64,000 nucleotides of DNA from Diplonema papillatum (GCA_030068145.1 JAPJBO010000001.1:124001-188000); one strand, 5' to 3'. Numbered from the stretch's first letter, positions 22,875 to 33,144 are shown. Translations and numbers: made by a program. The notes: generated from the sequence alone by a model not told the origin.

Positions 22875-23000
22875 GGTCCAGCCTCAGAAGCTGGAGTTAA
22901 AGCTGGAGTCACCCAAAAACTTGTAAATCCACACCCGAAAGTGGGTGTGACACCCGCTTTTTTGACTCCAGCTTTATCTCCAGCTTCTGAGGACTCCACT
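22875..23000. repeat. Foldback element, family E
   Basis: Left arm: GGTCCAGCCTCAGAAGCTGG then AGTTAAAGCTGGAGTC. Right arm: GACTCCAGCTTTATCTCCAG then CTTCTGAGGACTCCAC. The centre contains ACACCCGAAAGTGGGTGT. The same element type recurs at 23358-23516 and 33145-33316, and half of it near 44735-44850. Confidence 0.88.
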
Positions 23001-23357
23001 GTGATTCAACGCCTTCTCAGACACGGTTGACACAGTTGCAGGGGCCGTTGCAGTGGTAGACTTGCCTGTGCTCTAGCAGCATGGGTGTCCTGGCTGTGAC
23101 GAACTACGAACAGCCGCCTGACAACCCAGACGCACGCCACGTCCTGTCTGAGGCGCTTTCGTATCCGTGGCTTGAAGGACCGACACAATGCAAATGGGAC
23201 CAGTGCGGCGTAGTACATATCCATTCCAAGCACGTTCTTGCAACCCCCCCTTCTTTTTTGTTCAAAATTTTCTTCAAAGAAGACTCGGTGCTAGCATCAA
23301 TCATGCGTGAGAGGCAGTGTCCTGTCTAAAGTAGTCAGCTTCCCCCCTCCTCCGTAC

Positions 23358-23516
23358 ACGGTGGAGTCCATCGTCAGAAGCTGGAGGTTTAAAAAGCAGG
23401 TATGGGGGTCACATCCGCGTTTTGGGTGCACCCTCTACACGCCTTTCCGATGGGGAGCCATCCGCTTTCCGGCCTTGCTCTTTAGCTCCAGCTTCCTGAG
23501 ATTGGACACCACCGTG
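23358..23516. repeat. Foldback element, family E
   Basis: Ends ACGGTGGAGTCCATCG...TCAGAAGCTGGAG and CTCCAGCTTCCTGAG...TGGACACCACCGT are inverted copies. The centre differs from the 22875 copy but keeps GGTGTCACATCC-like and GGGTGCAC pieces. Confidence 0.82.
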
Positions 23517-24674
23517 TCCAGTAGGTACTCCTGGTTGAAGCCGAAGCGAGCCTGGTTACCTGTAGGGAAGAGAGGGGAATTCACCCTCGTCTCCTCCCTG
23601 CGGAACGTCCTCGACCTGAAGCGAGTCAAGGTCGTAGCCGACCAGAAGCCCCGAGAGGTCTAATGGACTCTCTGCAGGGTTTCTTGGGCGATGCTGAACC
23701 CCTTCACCTCAACTCGGCTTGGACCAGACGGCACGGATGATTCCAATGGTAGGAATCGGCACCGTTGCCGGACAATACTTCCTGCCGGACCTTTCTTCCA
23801 ATGCGCTTTGCACCGACGTTCAGTGTTGAGGTTTAGCGCCGAGCGACAGCCACAATCCCAGGGCAACCAGTTTGATGAGCCTTTCTTTGAACGAGCCCAC
23901 GCACTCAAAACTCGACTTACAGGGACCACAGGGCAAAATCCATACCGTAAGAACGAACTCAGCGACACTGCAAAGGTGAGGTGGTGACGTGACTCACCTG
24001 CTGTGTCTTCCTAGGCGTGCCAGTCCTCTTGCCCATCTTCTATTCATGCGGGTGCACACTGAACACCACCTGTAAGCTTGTCCCAGCTTACATATCCGAC
24101 ACACCGGTAATAAGCCCCCCTCCGTTTGTTCGAATACGAGAAGCGATCCGTAGTCTTTCCGAGTATTGCCTTTTCTCAGTTTCTCTTCCTTCTTCGTTTC
24201 ACCCAACTTCCCCTTAACTTTGCAGCTTGCAGGTGGCACAGCAAGTCTTGGCAGCTTCTGCAGCAGCAAGATTTGACGTGGACGGCTTTAGATGTACACC
24301 CAAACGACACCTCAACAGAATCACAACGATTTGGCACGGGATTGTAAAGGAAGCACTTCCATAGAAACCCCACAGAATTCCAAGGCTTCCCGAAATGTAG
24401 TGTCTTGCCTTGGAAGGTGAGCCCACTTTTCGGAAGGTAGAAGCGGAATCGGATCAGAACATAACCCCCCCCTCCTTTTTTTTCTTACCTCGAACAGCGA
24501 TGCAGTAGATCACTGGTCAGTTGTTGCTGACCTACTTGAGTTCAATGGTTCTTTTCTGGGTTGTTGCGCACGACTTCTACAGCTGCAGCCAAAGGAAAAC
24601 CGACCGTCCTTTTTGGGGACCTGATGCGATCACTCGGACTACTGCAACTGTTTGTTAGTCTTTTGATTTTTTTG

Positions 24675-24986
24675 GTCGTATAAGATCGAAGATCTTAGAA
24701 GATTAATACTATTCCGACGAGAACTAACACTTGTACAAAGGTTATTACCCCGTCGCTCTCGAGAAGAACACCGTAATTTTACCCCTCGCTTGCCCACCCA
24801 CCCTTGCCCATTTTTATCTTCTAGTCCAGTGTCCTGAGGCGTCACGAAGAAGTTCGTGGCATACACACGAGAATCTCTGCATGACCTTTCTACGTTTGTT
24901 ACGCACCATCAATCTGACATCACGCAGCAGCAAGGACGAGAGCAGCGAGTACGGAGCAGCGAGACGGGCGAGGAGGAGAGTATTAT
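24675..24986. repeat. 312 bp duplication, right copy (family H)
   Basis: Matches 134-445 at 311 of 312 positions. The right end abuts a block with strong hairpins and similarity to the central domain of 18S rRNA. The left end follows a T-rich run, as does the left copy, so the T run may be part of the copied unit or an insertion preference. Confidence 0.9.
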
Positions 24987-25924
24987 TTATCCAGCACTGG
25001 GCAACGGCGCACCCCGTTTGATTTATCGCAGGTGGCGCGCATGCGCCTGTACCAGTGGTCCAATTAGCTAGTCTGTCCTAGCATGAATCAGCCAGCCCTG
25101 GCCATCCGTGGGTCACTTGTTCGACTCTTTCTTGTGGGGGACCGACCCCAAAAGAACTATCTTCGATAGAGACGAACAACATAGTGATCAGGAGACGGCC
25201 GTGACTAGGGTCAACTTGATCGGGTAACGTGTTCTAACTGAGACGAAAGCGACAAGTCGGTGGACTCGTTTTGTGAGCCGGGGTGAAACATATTAGCGAG
25301 CTCGCCTCAAGGCAAGGGCGTGACGATCATTCGCATGCGAATCGAAGGTAGCGGGATTGAAACGACTTTCGGGGCAAACCGCGGAGCTTTCCAGCTCGTA
25401 GACAACTCCACTCCGCCTACGAGAGCTCAAGCCAGCAACCCAGCTTCGTTGCCGCCTTGTTCTATGCAATGGAGATGGAGCTCTGTCGTCCAGCGGGTGG
25501 GCGTGGGGGCGAGAGGGGGTTCGTATTGGGTTCATATTCTTTCGTTCCTTCGCGTTTTCCTTCGTTCTTTTTCCTATTTTTAAGACTTTTCTCCACCCGG
25601 GAGATCCGGAGCACCCCGCGCCTTCTCCTTCGTTTTCTCTTCAACACGGTGGGGCGGCCACCCTTTCTTCTTTCGGTCCTCATCCATTCGCGCATTAAAA
25701 GAAAAGACCCCAGGAAAGCTCAAAAGCACCCTTACCACCCCCTTAACTGAGTACCCCGCTTAAGCAGCAACCGCCCCGGCTGCCCGTCTGCTCGATCCTT
25801 CTCCAGCTTCTTCGAACTTACTTCTCCGCTCTCGTCTGTGTTCCAGCAAGAGGCCGATCCACGATGAATATACACGCATGCGAACGACATGTCATTGCGT
25901 AGCTCGTTCTTGCAGGGGGTTTCG
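24987..25924. other. Stretch with structured-RNA character, no gene
   Basis: Between the 312 bp duplication and the minus-strand 5'-domain rRNA fragment there is no protein gene. The first 400 bases hold several hairpins and the central-domain rRNA-like piece. 25460-25860 is pyrimidine-rich with no recognisable feature. Confidence 0.5.
25183..25370 (+). rRNA. SSU rRNA-like fragment, central domain
   Basis: Motifs in the same order and similar spacing as eukaryotic 18S positions of roughly 830-1010: GTTCTAAC.GAGACG, GACAAGTCGG, GGGGTGAAAC (18S: GAGGTGAAAT), AAGGCAAGGGCG (18S: TTGCCAAGGACG) and TCGAAGGTAGCGGGATTGAA (18S: ACGAAAGTTAGGGGATCGAA). Similarity stops soon after 25370, before the expected AGATACC. 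Upstream (25090-25180) are strong hairpins, such as GGGG-GACCGA-CCCC and CTATC-TTC-GATAG, which suit structured RNA. It is divergent, and about 18 bases shorter than 18S in one interval. This is the weakest of the five rRNA calls. Confidence 0.45.
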
Positions 25925-26211
25925 GCCCGAAGATACGCCTCGCCTCGTCAAAAGCTGATGATAGGGCAGAAGCCTTCGTACTTCCACCGACTTGAAGTCC
26001 TGTGCTATCACTCGATTGACCCGTTTCATCCGCACACCGCTGCTATTGCTAGCGTTGGTTCTTATTTCAGTCTTTTGTCTACCCGACCGCGGTATTAAGG
26101 CAACGGAGTTGAATCGAGTTGGAATCTTCGGACATGTATTAGCAATAGAGTTACCATTGTTATCGTCTGTGTCGTTCGTAGGGGCCATTCCCGGACCGCG
26201 TCGTTTCCATC
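25925..26211 (-). rRNA. SSU rRNA-like fragment, 5' domain
   Basis: On the minus strand the order matches the 18S 5' domain: GATGGAAACGACGCGG, then GGTAACTCTATTGCTAATAC with ATG (18S: GGTAATTCTAGAGCTAATAC ATG), a GTAGACAAAAGACTG piece, GTCAATCGAGTGATAGCACA (18S: CGAATCGCATGGCCTTG region), and CTGCCCTATCATCAGCTTTT (18S: CTGCCCTATCAACTTTCGAT). Spacing between the anchors fits 18S positions of roughly 80-370, with a deletion near the start. It ends near 25925, before the GGTTCGATTCCGGAG block. The other edge adjoins the duplicated 5' ends of the PDZ-like gene. Whether it is transcribed is unknown. Confidence 0.7.
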
Positions 26212-26284
26212 CTTCGCGTTTTCGCGGCCTTGGTCGTAGGCTATCGGCAAGGACTGAATGGCCGCGGCTTGTAGACTCGGACGA

Positions 26285-26879
26285 CGTGCTGCCGTGAGAC
26301 TTGACCGCAGAAAAGGAGCGGTGTGGACTAAAAGCTCCAGATGAGGCAGCTACGTACGGACAGACGGCGCGGTGCACAACGCGGAAGCAGCGAGCTGCGG
26401 AGGTATTCTTGGCACGTCGAACCTTCTCTTTGGGATTCTTCCGCCTCTCGTCCACCGCTGCAGAACCCATCAGGAACATGCGGCAACACAAAAAGCCCAC
26501 CCAGGTGCCATTGGTTGGAGGGGAGGGAAGGGGGCGATGCCCGCTTCTGATCCCACAACCCAGCGTGAAGTGCACTCACGGACGACCCTAGTGGGGCTCA
26601 CGGCAGGTGGACGTTGTACGACGTGCTGCAGTGAGACTTTACCGCAGAAAAGGAGCGGCGTGGACTCAAAGCTCCAGATGAGGTAGAATACGTACGGACA
26701 GACGGCGCGGTGCATAATGCGGAAGCAGCGAGGCTGCGGACGTATTCTTGGCGCGTCGAACCTTCTCTTTGGGATTCTTCCACCTCTCGTCCACCTCTCT
26801 CTCATCACATCAGGAACAGCCGGCTACATACAAAACCCACCCAGGTGCCAACATTGGTTGGGGGGGAGGGAAGGGGGCG
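26285..26879 (+). pseudogene. Decayed tandem copies of the 5' end of the coiled-coil/PDZ gene
   Basis: Two upstream units resemble the promoter region and first 85 codons of the gene at 26880. In the first unit, remains of the coding part (GCAGAAAAGGAGCGG, GCTCCAGATGAGGCAG, CAGACGGCGCGGTGCACAAC) occur at 26300-26390, and a start-site copy (GGGCGATGCCCGCTTCTGAT then CCACAACCCAGCGTGAAGTG) at 26530-26590. The second unit's coding remains are at 26625-26740, followed by the flank that leads into the real ATG. Frames are broken by stops and indels. The unit length is about 330 bases. Confidence 0.85.
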
Positions 26880-28430
26880 ATGGCCGCGTCTGATCCCATA
26901 ACCCAGCGTGAAGTGCACTCACGGACGACCCTAGTGGGGCTCGACGGTCGGGTCATCGAGCGACCCGACGGGAACTACCTGCTGGTGGACGCGTACAACG
27001 TGCTGCAGAGGGACTTCGAAAAGTTAACGGCGGAGAAGGAACGGCTGGACGAAGAATGCGCGGACTTGAAGCGCCAGATGCGGCAGAAGGAGCTGAAGTA
27101 CGAGACAGACGGCGCTGTGCACAACGCGGAAGCAGCGAGTCGGTTGCAGACGCTGGGCGACGAAGTCACGAAGCTCGCGAGCCAGGTCGCGAAGTTGGAG
27201 CAGGAAAACGCTGGGCTGCACGCGACGAGCGAAGTCGTCGGTTCGTTTCGGCTGAGCATCGGCGAGGCCGTGAAGAGGCTGTTCCGCACCGCCGCGGGCG
27301 ACGTGCAAGGGGAACTCGAAGCCGTCGGGAGTGGGCAGTCCGGCGACATGGCGGCGCTGACGGCGGACCCCTTCTTCTACAGCTCGTCGGCCCAGCCGTC
27401 CCTGCACAACGAGCTGAAGCTGCTGCAGCGGGCGAAGGACCGGCTGCTCATCATCCTCACGACTGCGGCGACGTCCCACCGCCAGACCGAAGGCGGCGCG
27501 GCGAAGCTGACGCACGAGTTGCAGGTCGCCTCGCTGTCAGCGCAGCAGCAGCGCGTGTTCGCCGACGAGTCGACCAAGCGGGCGGAGTACGTCTTCGACT
27601 ACCAAGACTCGGTGTGCGAGTTCGCAGCCGTCTTGACCAAAAACGTCGCCTCCTCTTCTTCTTCCCCCTCCGCGCGGCTGCAACCGCACTCGGGCGGCGC
27701 TTCGACCACCCCGGAGGGGAGTCCGCGTGACCAGATCGTGTTCCCGCTGTCGTCGACGCTGAACACGTACGACTCGTTTGCGGACGGACAGCTGTCGTCG
27801 GATCGGCTGGTCAAGCGGGAGTCCAGCAGGGGCGTGAGCACGCCGAAGGGCCACCGGGAGCGGGAGAGCAAGCTGGAGAGCAAGCTGCACCACACGGCGG
27901 GCAAGGCGTCGAAGACGGGGAACCACCCGCAGCCCGCGTTTCGGCAGGAGTCGGGGAACCTGTCGGCGAGCCACAAGCGGAACAGCCGCCCGAAAAAGGG
28001 AGCGAGCGCGCTGCACAACGTGCTCTCGCCGCGGCGGATGATCTCGGGCTCTGCACCGGCGCCGTCGTTCAAAGACATCGAGGCGGACACTTTCGGGCTC
28101 TCGATCGAGGTCGGCGGCAAGGTGGCCGCGTCGCACATAGACGCAATCTGCCCCGGCGACGTTTTGGTCAGCTGCGACGGGAAAGCGATCGCGACGCAGC
28201 AGGACCTTGTCACCATTGCATCGGCGTCCCCCTCGGGCAGCCTCACGTGTCGAGTCCGCCGGAACGGCGTCATGAAAACCGTCGAGGTGAAGTTGAAGCA
28301 GACAGGACCCCCAGAAAAGGCCAACCCGCGCAGCTCAACGACCATACGGAAAAAGGGAACCTCTGGCTCCTCGAAGACCACGAAGGCGGCGAAGGCCTGT
28401 CGTCCATCCAACGCCGCGACTCTCAAGTGA
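26880..28430 (+). CDS. Coiled-coil protein with C-terminal PDZ-like domain
   Basis: Single open frame of 516 residues. ATG 26880 was chosen because the broken upstream copy preserves the same start region and because upstream codons fall in a G-rich leader. Residues about 45-115 are a heptad-type coiled coil (repeated E/K/L: LTAEKERLDEECADLK and LGDEVTKLASQVAKLEQE). Residues 270-400 are Ser/Pro/basic low complexity. Residues about 404-472 look like a PDZ fold: FGLSIEVGGKVAA, HIDAICPGDVLVSCDGKAI and LTCRVRRNGVMKTVEVKL match the carboxylate-loop, 'GD.L...G' and final-strand blocks. The tail is Lys/Ser-rich. PDZ plus coiled coil suggests a scaffold that binds peptide C-termini, possibly cytoskeletal; no specific family was recognised. 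Partial copies of both gene ends lie on both flanks. Confidence 0.8.
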   Translation: MAASDPITQREVHSRTTLVGLDGRVIERPDGNYLLVDAYNVLQRDFEKLTAEKERLDEECADLKRQMRQKELKYETDGAVHNAEAASRLQTLGDEVTKLASQVAKLEQENAGLHATSEVVGSFRLSIGEAVKRLFRTAAGDVQGELEAVGSGQSGDMAALTADPFFYSSSAQPSLHNELKLLQRAKDRLLIILTTAATSHRQTEGGAAKLTHELQVASLSAQQQRVFADESTKRAEYVFDYQDSVCEFAAVLTKNVASSSSSPSARLQPHSGGASTTPEGSPRDQIVFPLSSTLNTYDSFADGQLSSDRLVKRESSRGVSTPKGHRERESKLESKLHHTAGKASKTGNHPQPAFRQESGNLSASHKRNSRPKKGASALHNVLSPRRMISGSAPAPSFKDIEADTFGLSIEVGGKVAASHIDAICPGDVLVSCDGKAIATQQDLVTIASASPSGSLTCRVRRNGVMKTVEVKLKQTGPPEKANPRSSTTIRKKGTSGSSKTTKAAKACRPSNAATLK

Positions 28431-29400
28431 GGAGCTCGGCACCCGTTCGTTCGACACGTTCTCAACGCCCGAAACGAATCCGAGGCGCCCGACTCTTTTG
28501 TGGGATCGGTGGATTATACATCGATCAGGCAGAATACCGAAGGACATTGAGCAAGCAAGCTGGAGAGTATGATCAGCACACTCAACACAAACGAAAGACC
28601 GGCAGTCGTGCCTTTTTTTGCGGCAAAGAGTCCAGGAGCCTGTCGTCAAGCCACAAGTGGAACAGCCGGACGAAAAAAGGCGCGACTGCGCCGGCACAAC
28701 GTGCTCTCCCTTGGCGGCCGATCTCGGGCTCTCGATCAAGGTCAGCGGCAAGGTGGCCGCGTCGCACGTAGACGCAATCTGCCCCGGCGACGGGAAGGCG
28801 GTCGCGACGCAGCAGGACCTTGTCACCATAGCATCGGCATCCCCCTCGGGCAGCCTCACGTGCCGAGTCCGCTGGAACGGCGTCATGAAAGCCGTCGAGG
28901 CGAAGTTGAAGCAGACAGGACCCCCAGAAAAGGCCAACCCGCGCAGTTCAACGACCATACGGAAAAAGGGACCTCTGGCTCCTCGAAGACCACGAAGGTG
29001 GCGAAGGCCGGTCGTCCGTCCAACGCCGCGACTGTCTTGTAAGGAGCCTTCGGCACCCGTTTGTTCGACACCATCTTAACGCCCGAAGCGAATCTGAGGC
29101 GCCCGACTCTCTTGTAGGATCGGTGGATTATACATCGATCAGGCAGAATACCGAAGGGACATCGAGCAAGCAAGTTGGAGAGTATGATCCAGCACACTCA
29201 ACACAAACGAAAGACCGGCAGTCGCGCCTTTTTTGCGTTGCAAAGAGTCCAGGAGCCTGTCGTCGAGCCACAAGCGGAACAGCCGGGCGAAAAAAGGCGC
29301 GACAGCGCCGGCACAACTTGCTCTCCCCTTGGCGGCCGATCTCGGGCTCTCGATCGAGGTTGGCGGGAAGGTGGCCGCTGAATGCGACCGGCAGCTGTCT
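28431..29400 (+). pseudogene. Two decayed copies of the PDZ-gene 3' end
   Basis: Copy 1 (about 28550-29045) covers the last 190 codons. It keeps the PDZ blocks (AICPGDGKAVATQQD, LTCRVRWNGVMKAVE) but has lost DVLVSC, has frameshifts before the PDZ part, and ends with a different frame near its stop. Copy 2 (about 29155-29385) stops inside the PDZ region at GGCGGGAAGGTGGCCGC and runs into family G. Between copies lies a shared 3' flank (GGATCGGTGGATTATACATC, GATCAGGCAGAATACCGAAG) present twice. Confidence 0.88.
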
Positions 29401-30611
29401 GCTTGTTTCATGCATAGACACAAAGATAGCTCAAAGCATCTGCAGAATAACGCGAAAAGCCTCTAGGCAAAAACCCGTTTTCACATTTCTTTACTCAGCC
29501 TGGCCCGTCGAAACCCGGCCGTCCCCTGCGCAAGGAACGTGCACTACAAGCTCACCGACACTCTCCCCACGTCCATTCACTGCCTATAACAACACGTTCC
29601 GAATAACATAGCAGAAAGAGTCTAACGACCGAGTCCGCTCGGAAAACCTTAACCCCTCTCGCAACGTGTGCGGCGTCAGTTGTGACCGGCGAAGCCTCGA
29701 ATGAGAACACCGACGCTCTGTCAGTGACGGGCCATTTTGTTTTGGTCAGACTGGGTCCCTCTGTGCCATCCAGCTTTTGCCAGCCTGAGCTGACCGGTGG
29801 CTAGTCATCTTCGCAGACCAGAAAAATGTCTGCATGTCCGTGGCTGGCAGGGGTTCAAATGCCTCGCCTGGCAGCTGCATTCAAAACAGGCCAGTCGTGT
29901 GCGCGAGTTCGTCCCACGGTTACTTCGTTCGGTTCCCTTTCGTTTCAGTCTTTCCCCTTCTCCCCATCGCTGTGCGTCAAAATCTTCGCTTTCCATCCTT
30001 CCTATCCCTACGCGCAAGCCTAGAACGTTCAAGTTTTATGTTTTTGGGTGGGAGGGGAGAGAAAAGACACCGAGACCAACAGGAAAACTGCCTTGGATCC
30101 CCTTTTCTGCCCAGTCGCTCTTCCTTCACAAACGCCTCCACCATACGCATCAGCGAGGTTCTGTGTCGGACCATCGCTTGGTCTCCCTACCGTCAATCGC
30201 GCATCACACGACTGTGGCGGCATCGAAACCCCGCCCGAAATGCGGCGAAACGAGTCCGTCAGGTTGCGATCAGGCTAACTACAACCGGTGAGGCTGCATC
30301 CCTGGTGACGGCTACTGCTGGCGAAGGACTGCGGTCCAGTGGAGGAGATGCCGGGAACAGGTTGGGATTCGAGGACTGAAAGACACCAGGGGTAAGGGGT
30401 CGAGCGGGGCCAAGAGGTGCAGAGGACAAAGGGGGGAGGGTCCGTGATCACGACCCGAGTTGGCCGCATCAGTTCGCCGAGTGTCTGTGCTTTCCACCCG
30501 CACCGACAATCAGAACCACTCTCGAGCAGGCGGCGGTGGGTCACACATAGCACAAACGACGAGAAAAAAGAAAACTCGCAGCAAACCCCCGCAAACGCAC
30601 AAAAAGAAGCA
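29401..30611. other. Intergenic stretch
   Basis: No gene supported. Family G begins at 29412 directly at the end of the second PDZ-gene copy. The remainder (29500-30600) has no recognised repeat; frames of up to 180 codons on the plus strand (29834-30379) have no domain and poor codon use compared with neighbouring genes. The final 150 bases are the presumed 5' flank of the PW-motif gene. Confidence 0.5.
29412..29490 (+). repeat. Interspersed family G
   Basis: ATAGACACAAAGATAGCTCA, AAGCATCTGCAGAATAACGC, GAAAAGCCTCTAGGCAAA, CCCGTTTTCACATTTCTTT. A near-copy at 51216-51302 lies just upstream of the WW-protein start codon. Confidence 0.8.
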
Positions 30612-31829
30612 ATGGCACAAATGGCGATGCTCTGCGGCCCCGTGGACAACCAGGACACGATGGGGCTCGCGGGGGTGAACAGCCCGGAGAGCAAGAAGCG
30701 GAGCGTCCGCCCGACCGGCGTCGGGAAGGAAGGCGAAACCGCGCCTTGGAACAAGCGCCAGGACCTGCACAAGCGCGGGAAGGTCGAGGTTCGGCGACCG
30801 GCCGCGGGGGGGGGAGCGGAGAAGGCGGTCAGGAAGCCGGTGGCGGGGCCGGCGAGGGAGGCGCGGGCGCCTTGGGACAAGGGGACGCGGGCCGGCGGCG
30901 GCAAGAAGTCGCACCAGGCGATGCCCGAGACGCCGCGGCGGGAGCACCGGACCGGGAAGAAGACGACCGCCGGCGGCGAGGAGGAAGGCAGCGGGCCGAA
31001 GCCGTGGGAGAAGGACCAGGCGGAGACCCACAGCAAGCGGCGGAACGACCCGTTCGCAGCGAGCCCGCAGCGCTCGAAGACGACAGACGTCCTCCTGCAC
31101 TGCGACGGGGAGGAGCAGTGCCCCGCTGAAGGCGGCCGCCGGGTATTCGCCGGGAAGGTGGGCACCTCGTCGCATATGGCGGGTCCCGCGTGCGAGCCGC
31201 AGGAAGGGTTCACGCACGGGTTCATCACGACCGACGGGTACGAGGACCCTTCCGTCAAGAGCGGGAAGCACTTCAACGCCCCGAAGGAGCGCTCGCAGAG
31301 CCCGTGGACCCGGGCGGACCTCGAGTCCGAGCAGAAGAACGGAAAGCACATCGACCGCGACGCGCGGCAGCACGACCGCGCCCAGCACGCCAACCTCCTC
31401 ACGTCCGACGGCCCCGCGGCGAAGACGACCGGGAAGGCCCACGGGCCGCGGCAAGGGTACTCGCAGCTGTGGGGGTTCGCGCAGAACATCCGGCAGAAGG
31501 CGTCGCCCGAGCGGTCGGTCGCCCCGTGGGACAAGGAGAGCGCGTTCGGGGTCAGCCGCGACGCGAAGGTGTTCTTCAAGTCGGCGGTGCCCGCCGCGGC
31601 GGCGGCGCCGGGCCGGACGGCGGCGCCCTGGGAGCGGAGCAACAAGGCCCACAAAACGGGCGTGTCGACGTCGGTGCGGCGGCAGTCGAACCTCGAGCAG
31701 GTGTGGCAGTCCGCTTCGTACCCGCGGCCGGTGCACGCGCCGCCTTCCATCGCCGCGTCCTCCGCCGCCGGCAGCCGCCCCGCCCCGTCTGCGCCGCCGG
31801 CCAGTGCCCGGTCGCTCAGGCACTTCTGA
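30612..31829 (+). CDS. Protein with six PW(D/N/E)K-type motifs, function unknown
   Basis: Open frame of 405 residues from ATG 30612; the GC-rich third positions fit the other genes. It is polar, basic and probably disordered. The visible order is a recurring tryptophan motif: APWNKRQ, APWDKGT, KPWEKDQ, SPWTRAD, APWDKES, APWERSN, spaced 35-90 residues apart. Between them is a more ordered-looking central part (about residues 155-305: VLLHCDGEEQ, HGFITTDGYEDPS, GKHFNAPKERSQ). No signal peptide or membrane segment. I do not recognise the family; repeated short tryptophan motifs often mediate binding to a partner, which is inference only. The final codons (SARSLRHF) and the stop lie in a unit repeated downstream. 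Confidence 0.7.
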   Translation: MAQMAMLCGPVDNQDTMGLAGVNSPESKKRSVRPTGVGKEGETAPWNKRQDLHKRGKVEVRRPAAGGGAEKAVRKPVAGPAREARAPWDKGTRAGGGKKSHQAMPETPRREHRTGKKTTAGGEEEGSGPKPWEKDQAETHSKRRNDPFAASPQRSKTTDVLLHCDGEEQCPAEGGRRVFAGKVGTSSHMAGPACEPQEGFTHGFITTDGYEDPSVKSGKHFNAPKERSQSPWTRADLESEQKNGKHIDRDARQHDRAQHANLLTSDGPAAKTTGKAHGPRQGYSQLWGFAQNIRQKASPERSVAPWDKESAFGVSRDAKVFFKSAVPAAAAAPGRTAAPWERSNKAHKTGVSTSVRRQSNLEQVWQSASYPRPVHAPPSIAASSAAGSRPAPSAPPASARSLRHF

Positions 31830-32530
31830 TGGGGCGGCGCAGCATTGCTCCTTCCGGATTCACGCCATCGCCGCTTGCTGAGTCGCAAATTGCCCGGCGT
31901 TCTTCGTCTTGCCGCGTCGACCAGTGCTCGGTCGCTCAGGCAGTTCTGATGGGCGGCGCACCATTGCTCCTTCCGGATTCACGCCATCGACGCTTGCTAG
32001 GTCACAAATTTCTGGGCATTCTCCTGCTTCCCGTCAGTGTTCAATTGTTCAGGCACGTTTGATGTTTTTCCGGATTCACGGCACTTGAATCGCTGGGCGT
32101 TCCTTCGTCTTGCCTCCTGCCGTCAGCCAGCGCTCGGTCGCTCGGACACTTCTGACGGTGGCGTACAATGTTCCTTCCGGATTCACGCCATTGTCGCTTG
32201 CTGGATTGCAAATTGCGGGGGGTTCTCCGTCAGACTTTGAGATTGTCCGAGAGACTATCTGTGACGAAATAGAAATTGTTTAGCCGGGTGGACGGGACTG
32301 TAGCGTCCTGCGTACGGAATGACAGAGCCTTAACGAAACGGTCGTTCCGACATCCGTCCGCGGGCAGATGCCAGTGCCGCTGTCGACTACGTATTGGGTG
32401 CATGTTTTCCGCGTCTAGCCGGCCAGTGCTCGGTCGCTCAAGCACTTCTGATTTGATTGTGGAAATACCTTCCATTCACGCCATCGAGGCTGGACGGTCG
32501 CAAGTTGCCAGGACTCTCACCATCTTCGGA
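31800..32530 (+). repeat. Decaying tandem copies of the PW-gene 3' end
   Basis: A unit of about 120 bases (GCCAGTGCCCGGTCGCTCAG, GCACTTCTGATGGGGCGGCG, CTCCTTCCGGATTCACGCCA, CTTGCTGAGTCGCAAATTGC) spans the real stop codon and is repeated at about 31918, 32035 (poor), 32128 and 32421. Each copy is progressively more diverged. They extend only the last few codons and 3' flank, so they are noncoding. Confidence 0.85.
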
Positions 32531-33144
32531 ACGACTTTAAAGTCAAGAATGTGGCGTTCCATTCTCTCCAGTAGTAGTCGGCGCCATGCGTGACTGCGAA
32601 CCTGCAGGAGAGACGGTGTCCGTGGCGCCATGCAGTGGAGCAACACTGCTCACCCCTCCGCGGCACCTGGGAAGCTCGCCACGCAAAAAAAGGCGTCTCC
32701 GAATATTTCTTTGTTAGTTTACTGTTTTGTCGCAATCTGTACGACCCTCCCTTACTCCCTGCCCCCCCCCCCCCCCCCCCCAAGCCTCTCTCTATCTCTC
32801 TCACGCAGTACTGTTTCTGTCTAATTATTTCCCTCTCTGAACGAGACAAACGTCAACACATCCACCCTAGCCCTCATGTCCGGTGTTCCTGCGCTATGCG
32901 GGTCGTCAAGGATGCAGTGTGTGAATCGGGATTTGTCTTTCCTCCGTCGCACAGTTCTGGTCTGCTTCAACAGCAAGAGTTGTCATCACGGGCCCGCCCC
33001 GTACCACGGGTGCAGCAGTACTGAGCGTCGCAGCTTGGGATTGCTGCTTCACGAGAAAGGTACAGCGACCTCCCTTGTGACGCGCGGAGCTTTCGTTCTT
33101 ACACGAGCTTGTGCCCTGGGGAAAGGTGCGGCTACCGCTCCACC

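Larger units (their letters stand above)
20722..24674. other. Intergenic repeat cluster
   Basis: No gene supported. It holds a two-unit 108 bp tandem repeat (21011-21215), family A (21405-21520), four foldback elements (21687-21884, 22287-22399, 22875-23000, 23358-23516), family C (22425-22570) and family D (23085-23252). The part 23520-24670 has no repeat that I recognise and no convincing exon. Confidence 0.6.
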
